Positions 52,004 to 61,025 of a DNA stretch of 64,000 nucleotides are shown here, in pieces (position 1 is the first letter of the stretch; each line of letters starts with the position of its first letter). The stretch is from Trichomonas vaginalis G3. Its lineage: Eukaryota; Parabasalia; Trichomonadida; Trichomonadidae. The translations under genes and the position numbers were made by a program. The stretch is from contig NC_067206.1 in NCBI RefSeq assembly GCF_026262505.1, forward strand, positions 11,675,507 through 11,739,506. Reading direction: 5' to 3'. The notes beneath the pieces were generated by a model. The model worked only from the letters and a program-made list of their open reading frames with translations. It was not told the origin of the DNA and made no database searches.

Positions 52004-52574
52004 TATTTGACACTTTTCTCTTTCATCAAATATTTTTGAATCATCAAAATAAATAGAAGGGTTAGGCATAAAGAATTCAAATCCAAGATTTTAAGGAACA
52101 GTTTCATTGATTGAATTAAATTTAGTTCTAATTTCTTTAAATCTTATAACTAAGTTCACTCAATACCAACCGGCACCATCACAAATATATTTACTGTCAC
52201 AGCATTTCTATTATTCAATGATACATAAATTACAGGCCAAGTTTTACAATTTCAGATGAATCTAAGAAGCTATTCAACTTCAAGTTGAATACAAAGTTAA
52301 GAGGATTCTCTTCTTATCAATAATCAATTTCATGGTATATTTCAAATCAGGCCCAGTTATGAAGATACATTACATTTTTGAAAATAAATATCAACAAGTT
52401 GCCCTAAAATAACATATTTTTTGCCGAAATCATAAAAATAACATTTTAATCGCCAATGTTAATTAAAATATACAAAAGAAGTAAACATACAAGATTTCTA
52501 TCTTCAAAAAATAACACCAGTGCGATCATTTTCAATTTGATTAAAGAAAATATATGTAAATATTTGTTCACTTG

Positions 52575-53036
52575 CTATTTTTGAATAGAATTCTGAGAAA
52601 TAGCTTTGGAACCTGAAAATGAAAAGATGTATGAAGAAAAAACAATAAAAACGATTACTTTGGGAAGTAAATTCCAGAAAATTATGCACAATGATAAACT
52701 TCTGCGCCGATCCCATACAATATATGATAATATGTAACTAAGAAATGGATACTGAAATCCATGAAATCCAATGCATGCATCAAAAATTAAACCAATGCAC
52801 AAATTAATATATTTCCAGCTTTTGCAGCAAAGTTTTGTTTCGACAATATTGTATTGTTCATCATATTCAGTAAGATCTTCTAAAATTAATGTTTTCGTTT
52901 CGGAATTTTTAGTTTGCTGTAATTGGGTTGATATTTCGACGTCAATGTATGGACTTGACTGCAAATCAATTTCGTTCATATAATTTGGTATGTTTTTATT
53001 GGCTAGAAGAAGTAAATCTTCTTCATTTTGAATCAT
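52575..53036 (-). CDS. Hypothetical multi-pass membrane protein
   Basis: This is a 153-residue protein with an acidic N-terminus (MIQNEEDLLLLANK) and a cysteine-containing KLCCKSWKYINLCIGLIFDACIGF segment that begins the membrane region. Hydrophobic stretches at about 88-103, 106-120 and 126-143 suggest three passes. The sequence before the ATG opens only on a TTG and is not used. It recalls a family of small trichomonad membrane proteins, but I cannot name it. Confidence 0.55.
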   Translation of the reverse strand: MIQNEEDLLLLANKNIPNYMNEIDLQSSPYIDVEISTQLQQTKNSETKTLILEDLTEYDEQYNIVETKLCCKSWKYINLCIGLIFDACIGFHGFQYPFLSYILSYIVWDRRRSLSLCIIFWNLLPKVIVFIVFSSYIFSFSGSKAISQNSIQK

Positions 53037-53252
53037 TAATTCATTTTTAGGGGAATTTTTCTGAATTATGGTTCCCAAAATTCATATATGAGTACGTCAT
53101 AAATGCACATATTCATCACAGTCAATAATTCCTTCTAGACAATATCAAAACTCCAAGGATTTCTAGTTGATTTTGCTTATTAGGATGCACATAAACATGC
53201 TTGATTCATAGCAAATGAATGGATTTTAGACATGAGTTTATTTTTGATGCAA

Positions 53253-53263
53253 AAAAGGTGACA
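53253..53263 (+). promoter_or_regulatory. AAAAGGTGACA motif at the start of the profilin gene
   Basis: This is a one-base-longer variant of the AAAAGTGACA word, only 2 bp before the ATG. Confidence 0.4.
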
Positions 53264-53265
53264 AA

Positions 53266-53652
53266 ATGGAAAATATCCTAAATGAGATGATTGGAAAATG
53301 CGCAGGCGCTGCAATTTTCAGTCACACAGGTATTGTATGGTATACTACACCAGGTTTTTATACAAATACTAACGAATTCAGAAATTTTGCTAATGTTTTC
53401 GTTCCAAATAGTAAATGCGTTTATGATGGAATTAGTTTTCAGAATCAAGTATACTTAACTCTTAGTTTATCTGATGAAATTTACATTGGAATTACAAATA
53501 CAAGTTTCGCTATAATGTGCAAATGCAAAGAATGCATAGTGTTTGCATATGATGAGAATAAAATTACTTACGATAGACTAAAACAAGCTACAGTTCAATT
53601 AGCTCAAAAAATTAAAGAAAATAACCTTGATAGCCAAGATCTTGGTAAATAA
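53266..53652 (+). CDS. Profilin
   Basis: This is a 128-residue actin-monomer-binding protein of profilin length and fold. The sequence starts MENILNEMIGKCAGAAIFSHTGIVWYTTPGF, with the profilin pattern GAAIxxxxGxxWxTTPGF, and later has KCKECIVFAYDE near the strand pair that ends profilins. An AAAAGGTGACA motif (about 53253-53263), a variant of AAAAGTGACA, lies at the ATG. Actin-binding and poly-proline residues are not well conserved, as is common in distant protists. Confidence 0.85.
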   Translation: MENILNEMIGKCAGAAIFSHTGIVWYTTPGFYTNTNEFRNFANVFVPNSKCVYDGISFQNQVYLTLSLSDEIYIGITNTSFAIMCKCKECIVFAYDENKITYDRLKQATVQLAQKIKENNLDSQDLGK

Positions 53653-53919
53653 TAGAGTTTTTTACAGGCAATTAATATTATACATCATCTAACATGTGAA
53701 TTTGTTTTTATGGCGCTTTTTTTGTTTATGAATAAAAATATCTTTCAAGTTTTATAGATTTTCTAAGAATCTTATCCCATTTTCGAAAGCATGAAGCATC
53801 GGTTATATTTACAATAGTAATAAAATTGCGGCATAAGGGATGACAACCTTCTAATGAGCAGAATCATTCGAAATCAAACATATGATTTTTCGAAAAATTT
53901 TAGCAAAAAAAAAATTATA

Positions 53920-54474
53920 ATGAGTCTGCAACAAAAATCAGTAAAAGCGGCATCTTTTGCTAGAGACATCATTGATAAGCAATTAGAAGATATTAAGGCT
54001 TATCTTGAATCAACTGGTGTTGGCTATAGAGGTTCATTAGTTGATAAGGATGGATTTCCTTTACCAAACATAGACCATTTTCGTATTGCAAATGAAAGAA
54101 AGCGTGCAGCAAGACTTCTTAATGATAGAAAGCGTATAGAAAATTTAATATCAGAATTACTCGTTTCAGTACCAACTGGAGATAAACCAACATTGATGAT
54201 GGAACTCGAAAAACAAGAACCGTTTTGTTTGATATCAGAAGTTAGAGAGGGATCGCCTGCAGAAAAGGCAGGTTTAATTGATGGTGATTTATTAATAAAA
54301 TTTGGTCCAGCTACCAACATGTTAGACGTCAAAAAGAATATTGTAGAAGGAACTGCAGTAGATTTAGTAGTTTATCGCGTGGAAGAATACTCGAGAGAAT
54401 TAGCTTCATGCTCTTTAACACCAGCTAAGTGGGAAGGAGATGGACTTGTAGGATGTCATTTGATTCCGTTGTAA
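53920..54474 (+). CDS. 26S proteasome assembly chaperone (Nas2/PSMD9)
   Basis: This is a 184-residue protein with an N-terminal helical Nas2 domain (about 1-90, including LVDKDGFPLPNIDHFRI) and a C-terminal PDZ domain (about 95-180). FCLISEVREGSPAEKAGLIDGDLLIKFG is the typical GSPAxxAGL carboxylate-binding region. Nas2/p27 helps assemble the proteasome base by binding Rpt5. The in-frame ATG at 53854 would add 22 AT-encoded residues with no family match; 53920 is chosen by homology. Length is close to yeast and animal homologues. Confidence 0.9.
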   Translation: MSLQQKSVKAASFARDIIDKQLEDIKAYLESTGVGYRGSLVDKDGFPLPNIDHFRIANERKRAARLLNDRKRIENLISELLVSVPTGDKPTLMMELEKQEPFCLISEVREGSPAEKAGLIDGDLLIKFGPATNMLDVKKNIVEGTAVDLVVYRVEEYSRELASCSLTPAKWEGDGLVGCHLIPL

Positions 54475-55756
54475 AAATACTATATTCATAAAAGAATATT
54501 ACATATGTGTTTATTTCTGTTTTAAAGTATCAGTTTCCTTAAAATTGGAGCATAATGAGGCCTAAATTTTGAAAATTCGATACTGTTGTATTTCTCAATT
54601 ACCCTATATTTCCAACTCTTGGAAAATTTTCATGACCCCCTACCCAGGGTCCTAAAATGGGTATTTTCCTCACACAGACACCGTGGTTTTTTGAGCCGGG
54701 AAATAAATAGCGCAGACAGTTTCTACATATAGAGACATGCTTATACTTAGAGTTTGACGGGAATCTAAAGTGATTTTTTTTCTGCATCGCGAAATCTAAT
54801 GCAATCTCAAAATCATGAAGAAACTGCGAATCGGAGCGCAATTTTTTAATATGTTAATATATAAAGGTACCACTACTACTGCAAATGCTTCAAATGAAAA
54901 TCTAAGAAATCAGATTAATTTGATCACATTAGTATAGTATTGGTCAAACCAAAAACTCATATGTTGATATATAGCCTATGGATATTCATATTATCTACTT
55001 TTCATTGAATTACATAAGATTTAATAATCTCATAAATATTCTTTTTAATTTTCCGAATTCCGTGTGCATTTAGATTGCCTATACCTGTATATAATAATTC
55101 TAGAATGGTTTGGTTAGATATTAAGTTTTTTAGATTAATATTTTAACATTTTGATAAAACAAGCATTTGTTCCATTTTAGAATCGCCATTGAACTCTAGT
55201 TTGACTAACATGATGTTGTATGATCAAATAAATTCTAACTTCATGAGATAAATTTTGAAATTAGAAAATGCGATATCTGACTCAAATATTTATATGAACA
55301 CATTTAACATTCAATGATAAACTAAAGTACTATACAGCAGATTCGATTTGGCTTATATTTTATATAATCAACTAATAATCCTATAAAATTGTGCTATTCA
55401 CGTTGCTCAAAGATGTATTGAACATTCACTACTTGTGTATTGATAAAATTAGATATAGATTCTAATGTAAATCGATATTTTGAAAATTCATATATATTTT
55501 GTCTTGGTTTGGCATTTGATCGTGTTGAAACCGGAATTGCAATATATATCATCTAAATATATAACTATCAAAATATGAGCTATAGATTTTTAAATTATTA
55601 TCCTGAATATGAGTGTAACATAATTATATTGAATTGAGTAGTAAGAATCTTAAATATTAAATCTGACGATAATTTATTATAACTGTATATAAGGAACAAG
55701 ACTATAAATGATGATGAAATAAAGATTAAATTTAAATCTGAAAATTTGAAAACATT
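54475..55756. other. Gene-poor AT-rich region, nothing recognised
   Basis: About 1.3 kb without a credible ORF. A GC-richer segment at about 54630-54720 (GACCCCCTACCCAGGGTCC) contains a short CCCAGGG palindrome but no clear product. No tRNA or repeat is seen. Confidence 0.4.
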
Positions 55757-56210
55757 AAGTGTATTGTGCACTCTTGTCGGTCACAGTGTCTCATTCTGGG
55801 AGACATTGCCTCTGCATGTCTCCCAGAATGATATCAAGTTCCCCATTCATAACTTGAATGCGGAACTTTGACCGACAAGAGTGTATTGTGCACTCTTGTC
55901 GGTTGAAAGTTCTGCAATCAGAAGAAGTTGTTGAACAATCCGCCATTCCAGGAGGCATGGCTTGTTATCTCTCCTGAAATGGCACATATTTGATAATTCA
56001 TGGAGCAGAACTTTGCACGCAATCAGACAAAAGATTGCGACAGAGTAACTGGGAAGACAGCAACTTGAAGCAATAAGCTGCTTGGGTGCTGTCTCCCAGA
56101 TGCATCTGTCGGGCAAAGTCTCAAAGGAGCAGAACTTTGCACGCAATCAGACAAAAGATTGCGACAGAGTAACTGGGAAGACAGCAACTTGAAGCGAAGT
56201 TTTGTTTTCG
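55757..56210. repeat. Second hairpin cluster with internal 70-bp duplication
   Basis: Inverted repeats follow each other. An outer 15-bp stem CACTCTTGTCGGTCA lies at 55769-55883 and encloses a perfect 14-bp stem with an 11-nt loop (55792-55830). A perfect 10-bp stem is at 55875-55900. A 12-bp imperfect stem is at 55943-55982, and a long stem (CTGGGAAGACAGCAACTTGA arm) at about 56049-56099. A 70-bp segment starting GGAGCAGAACTTTGCACG is repeated identically at 56002-56071 and 56126-56195. The region is GC-richer than its surroundings. The overlapping minus-strand ORF has no coding character. Confidence 0.75.
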
Positions 56211-56286
56211 AGTCTTTGGTTAAGAAATCTTAACAAAAAAACAAAGAAAAAAATCAGATAAAGTTGTCAATAACTTCATCAGTTAA

Positions 56287-56430
56287 TGCTCACCTATAGG
56301 AGGTGTTTTGCGGGAGCTGGGGGTATCTTGGTGAGTACTCAGGAGGCCAAGAAGGGCACCCCAACCGACATTATCCTGATGAATTCAGTTGTCAACCATT
56401 CTGAAAACCGCCGAAACCGTCGTGTGTAGA
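56287..56430 (+). other. GC-rich 48-codon open frame, origin unknown
   Basis: An ATG at 56287 opens a 47-residue frame ending at 56430 (MLTYRRCFAGAGGILVSTQ at the start, RRNRRV at the end). It lies in a GC-rich island inside an otherwise AT-rich gene desert. No family is recognised. It may be a fragment of a gene or a structured RNA rather than a protein gene. Confidence 0.3.
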
Positions 56431-56554
56431 GAAATTGTTTAAATTTATTTTTTTTCAGATTTAAATAAAAATAAGAAATGTTTACTATTATGGATTTTGA
56501 AATTTTTTTAAATTAAGAGTAGGAGATGAGACAAATTTAAATTTTTAAGAAATA

Positions 56555-56897
56555 TTTGGAAGGGCGTAAGATACGCCAACTTAAATATATTATCAAATGA
56601 GAGAAAATCACTCAACAAAAAAACAATTCTTTCAAAAAGTTTGACATTGATCTTTCTAATACATATTTTTGGAAGGGCGTAAGATATGCCAACTTAAAAA
56701 TATTATCAAATGAGAGAAAATCACTCAACAAAAAAACAATTCTTTCAAAAAGTTTAAAATTGATCTTTCTAATACATATTTTTGGAAGGGCGTAAGATAC
56801 GCCAACTTAAATATATTATCAAATGAGAGAAAATCACTCAACAAAAAAACAATTCTTTCAAAAAGTTTAAAATTGATCTTTCTAATACATATCCTAT
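56555..56897. repeat. Tandem repeat, three copies of a 113-bp unit
   Basis: Units start at about 56558, 56671 and 56784 with GGAAGGGCGTAAGATA and run through ATCACTCAACAAAAAAACAA to TCTTTCTAATACATATTTTT. Only a few bases differ between copies (for example GATACGCC against GATATGCC). A fourth unit starts at about 56898 (TATGGAAGG) but diverges within a few bases. The high identity suggests recent amplification. No coding sequence is seen. Confidence 0.9.
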
Positions 56898-57804
56898 GGA
56901 AGGAGTTTACATTCTCAAAATAAAAACCAGTTCAAAATCTTATTATTCCTTGAATAAAAATCATTTAATTTCAAATCCATTCCAAATCCTTAAATCTGTA
57001 TTAAAATCATTTTGCCAACAAATACAATACAAATTACATTTCCATATATCTTCTTGTCCATTTTAATTTTTTATCTCATTTTATTTAATTTTATTTAAAG
57101 CATATAGACATCGAGATCCTTTACACATAGTTATATAAAAGTCAAATACATAATAAATTCTTAATTCTAGAGATATCTCAAAATCTCATTTTTTTAATTT
57201 AAAATACCTTTCATTTTTCACAGTACGATCACAACAAACAAGCCATTTACTAATTAACACATATAAGAAAAATATCAAATTACAAAACAACTTTCAATAT
57301 CATTCGCATCAAATTCTATTTTTTCATAATTATCAACTACATGTTATTATATAATATATGTCGGCGCATATTCCACTCTATACAAGTGTCAGACACACTC
57401 ACACAAAGCTTTGAGATTCATACCTCTATCAGTAGGACTTCTCAAATCAAGAACACATATGTTTCACTATCGCACATCTGTGTAGGATCTAATTAACCCT
57501 TTGGACTGGTACTTCAAAATTTGATAATTTGATAATTTCATGTGATATCATCATTTGCCTTTAAAACAACTGTGCGTTAAACTAGACACGTTTCTCTATC
57601 ATAATGCAAAATATCAAAGTTTGGGAGATTCCCAAAGTTCTGAAACTGATCATAAGGGTGAAAAACCGTTTTCCAGAAGTTGGGAACGTAGGGTATCATA
57701 AAAATTAAAAATTAAAAAAAATCTTCTTTTCGAAAATACGCTGCTGATTATTTTTAAATAATAGCATAATACATATAAGAGATGAAAGATATCTATTTGT
57801 TTTA
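56898..57804. other. AT-rich gene-free stretch
   Basis: About 0.9 kb with long A/T runs and no credible ORF. I see no further repeat or RNA gene. Confidence 0.4.
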
Positions 57805-60079
57805 AGGATACCCTTACATTGCGTAGTTAGAAACAGAATATGATATTGTCATGATTGCTAAAGTTTTAGGCTCCAGAAATGAATATACATCAAACTGAAA
57901 CAATTGATAAATTGAATGAACTTTTGAGAGGTTCTCAAATAAAAAAAATTATCTAATTTTTTACAATATTACTATTATTTTATCCACATATGTATATATA
58001 GTAATTTGAGAAAACTTTTAGGAAAAAATAAGTTTAATAAAAATCTGAATTTTACTTGTTGTGGGATTGTTATTAATTGACACTCCAGACGTATTACTAA
58101 TAGTTATGCGTATGCAATTAAAGTATTTCTGATGGACAAAATGTGAGATTTATATCAGATAATTCATTTCTACTATTAAGTTATTCATTTATGAGTTTGC
58201 ACTTATTCGCACTAAATAAATAACTATTAAAAATTGTTTTAATTAATTGACACCATATAATAGAGTGAATTTTGTTTGATCAAACAACAATAGATGATAG
58301 ATATAAAGCCAAGAAACTTGCTATTAATATGCTCTACTTGCTATTTCAATGTAAGTATGATATTTTCTAAATGTTTCGTTCAGATAACTTAGATATATTA
58401 GTCAAAATTTGAAATTTTAATAGCACATATATTAAAAATAATTATTATTCATAAAAGATTAATGAAATAGTAAAAAAAATCAATCAAATTATAAAAATAC
58501 AACATTTAGAAGAATTCTTATTATCCTACAAAAAGTCAGTATTTCTGCTGTAATTTTCTACAACATTGTAGTTATTGCACTTTGTCTATGGATTTGTATA
58601 TATGTTATATATAAATTATATATCTAAACTGCCCATAAGTGCAATTTTTATATAAATTGTTTATTTCTTTAACAATTTCATATGAAATATGCTTTTTGAA
58701 GCGTATCAAAGCTGTGTTCTTAATGTGCATGGATATATCAAGAAAAATGTCGAAAAAATGTGAATTCACAAATTCACTGAATTTTCACCGTTTTTTGAAT
58801 TTTGCTACAGCATTAATATTAAATAATACTAAAATCTTCTGTCTTTGTAAAAGAATAAATTCTGACAAAAAGTGCTCGTTTAAATTTAATGATCATCTGT
58901 ATGACTAAGTGGTAAAAAGTGTTTATGACCAAAAAAGGGTTACATGCTTAGTCTATTTTTCTGACAGGATACTCTAGATTTACATGATCTCTATTTCATA
59001 TCTCCGTTTTTAGATTCTTCGACAGATTTTATGATAGAAAACCAAGATTAACAAATTTCCGGCATGTTAATGAAGAAATCTGCAGCTACCCTCAATATTA
59101 TTTCAATAATCAGTATCGTTTCTCTTACAATTTATTTTTTTCTCAATAATTTAACAAGAAATAACAATACACAGTTGGTTTTACATATAAAAGCTAAGTG
59201 TCGAACTTAATCAACTTTACTTACTTAGCAAATGAATATTTTTGTGGTTGCGAGTTCTGAATGCTGAAGTTTTAGATTTCTCTATAAATGATATCATTGC
59301 ACTTACAATGTTGTTCCAGCCTATCGCATAAATCATAGAAAATCCAAAAAAAAAAATAATATAAAGAAAATTCATGTCATGAAGTTCAAAAAATACTGTG
59401 TAACATTAAAATTTGTTATGCATAATACATTTTAGCTATTATTGATTTTTTTTTAATTTTCGAGAAATTGAATGGTGAGTCCGATAGAGAAATTTTTAAA
59501 AATCCTAGTGCCTCATAGAAGTAATTTCCCTCGTCTCCCATACTTCCAAATGTATGCATATGACATAAACTTTTATGCATTACACAAGTGGCCAATAATA
59601 TCTATAGAGTAAAAAAATTAGAAATTTAATTTTTTTATATGATAGTTATATTTCAGATTTGCGAGCGTAACTTTTTTCTCCATGGCATACTTGTTTTAAG
59701 AGCAAATGATCAAAATCGTCCTTCAATTATTGAAGGAGCTGATATCTTTTGAAAATTGAATTGAAAGGGTATTCAATTTTCAAATTTCCTCTCAATTTTG
59801 GAAACATATCAACTCTATGAATTAACAATTATGTGCCTTCACAGTTTATCAGTCATATAAGGTGCTTATAAAGAAAAAAGTTACGCTCGCAAAATATGTT
59901 TTTATATAGATTTCACATAAAATAATTATGTAATTTCTAAAAAGAATATTTTTGTTCTTGAATATTAAAGTGTATTGTAGTTTAAAAAGTTTTAAATATG
60001 TTGCTAAAATTTCAGGTTTATAGCTCATGTCTAGCATGACTTCTTCGTATGCGCAAAAAATCTGACACGTAAGGGTATC
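57805..60079. mobile_element. 2.3-kb TTAA-bounded non-autonomous element
   Basis: Inverted ends GGATACCCTTACRT flanked by TTAA on both sides (57801-57804 and about 60080-60083) can also be read as TAAGGATACCC ends. No transposase is readable in either strand, and the small ORF at 58639-58908 has no motif. A nested 240-bp element (59656-59895) lies in its right part. The word CCTCTCAATTTT occurs inside (about 59788). Confidence 0.65.
59656..59895. mobile_element. 240-bp MITE-like element with TTGCGAGCGTAAC ends
   Basis: Inverted ends TTTGCGAGCGTAACTTTTTT (left) and the complement (right) enclose two hairpins. One is TCCTTCAATTATTGAAGGA (about 59718-59736). The other is a 12-bp stem TGAAAATTGAAT with a 9-nt loop (about 59751-59783). 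No target duplication is clear. It appears to have inserted in, or been carried by, the larger TTAA-bounded element. Confidence 0.6.
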
Positions 60080-60254
60080 CTTAAATGAAAATATGATAAT
60101 ATCCAGCCTTCATAGTTAGAGTATCGGGTATTTTGACTAAATCATAAAATAAATAGTCTTTTAGTATAATATATCGATTAACTTAGTAGTTCTATAAAAA
60201 TAATTTTATATTTGTCTTTTAAACAATAATTAAACTCTATAATATATTAATATT

Positions 60255-60572
60255 CTATTTCCTTGGCTTAGATTGCTGCTTTGCGTTTGCATTTTCAGTT
60301 GAATTCTTTCTGTTTCTCTTAGGAATAACATATATCTGAGAATCTCTAATTTTAAGTACCTTTCCTTTCTTTCCTGACGCAGCATCTGTGAATCCTTTTG
60401 CACTATCTGATTCTTCGAAACGAATTAGTAGTGCTCCATCGTCCATTCTGGTCATTTCCATTATTTGTCCATATTGAACTGCTAATTCAGCAACTTCTGT
60501 CATTGTATAGTCTTCAGGAAGTCTCTTTACAAAAACAGTTTTTGGAAATCCTCCTGTTTTTTCTTCAGACAT
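60255..60572 (-). CDS. Small RRM-like protein
   Basis: This is a 105-residue protein. Residues 11-80 form a divergent RNA recognition motif: KTVFVKRLPED (strand 1), MTEVAELAVQYGQI (helix 1), MTRMDDGALLIRFEESDSAKGF (strands 2-3). A Lys/Gln/Asn-rich tail follows (RNRKNSTENANAKQQSK). A possible role in RNA processing is inferred from the domain. An AAAAGTGACA decamer lies upstream (60580-60589) but on the opposite strand. The longer frame opens with TTG, so 60572 is used. Confidence 0.7.
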   Translation of the reverse strand: MSEEKTGGFPKTVFVKRLPEDYTMTEVAELAVQYGQIMEMTRMDDGALLIRFEESDSAKGFTDAASGKKGKVLKIRDSQIYVIPKRNRKNSTENANAKQQSKPRK

Positions 60573-61025
60573 TTTTATAAAAAGTGACAAGATTTTGAAA
60601 AAAATTCAAATGTTTATACGGAATAATTTATAAAAATTTCAAATTCAAGCAAAATTCTAGGAAAATATGATTGAAACCAAGGATAGGAGCAACATGTATT
60701 CTTCCAAGTATCATTTGTTTGGCCTTTTTGTGATTGGTAACTTGTAAATCAGACTTTTTGAGCTAATTTTACCATTTATGCACTCTATTTTGTTCTGAAA
60801 TGCCTCAAGAATAAATTTTCGATTTCTGAGACTCTACTTATCCAAAACTCCTTGTCATTAGATTATGATTAGTAATTTCAAATTATTTAAAATGTATTTA
60901 GTCTCATTTTGGCGAAAAGCTGTTTAATTTATTCCTTTTTGCTTTCCAAGTTGAATAATACCTGCTTTATGATTCTACATAGATGATTTCACATCTCATT
61001 GACAAAAAAAAGTTTTACACGAAAA
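60573..61025. other. Divergent spacer between the RRM-like and VPS35 genes
   Basis: About 450 bp of AT-rich sequence between divergent starts. It holds the AAAAGTGACA word at 60580-60589. I see nothing else. Confidence 0.4.

Noticed and set aside
52771-52983. A plus-strand ORF antisense to the 52575-53036 gene
   Set aside because: It is a shadow of the minus-strand membrane-protein gene.
54599-54841. An 80-codon minus-strand ORF in the region after the PSMD9 gene
   Set aside because: It has no homologue I recognise and overlaps a GC-rich stretch whose open frame could arise by chance.
55847-56146. A 99-codon minus-strand ORF over the second hairpin cluster
   Set aside because: It lies across inverted repeats and an exact duplication, so its length is explained by the repeats. 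No motif is seen.
58639-58908. An 89-codon plus-strand ORF
   Set aside because: It sits inside a TTAA-bounded element, has no motif or coding bias, and is rich in Phe, Ile and Asn.
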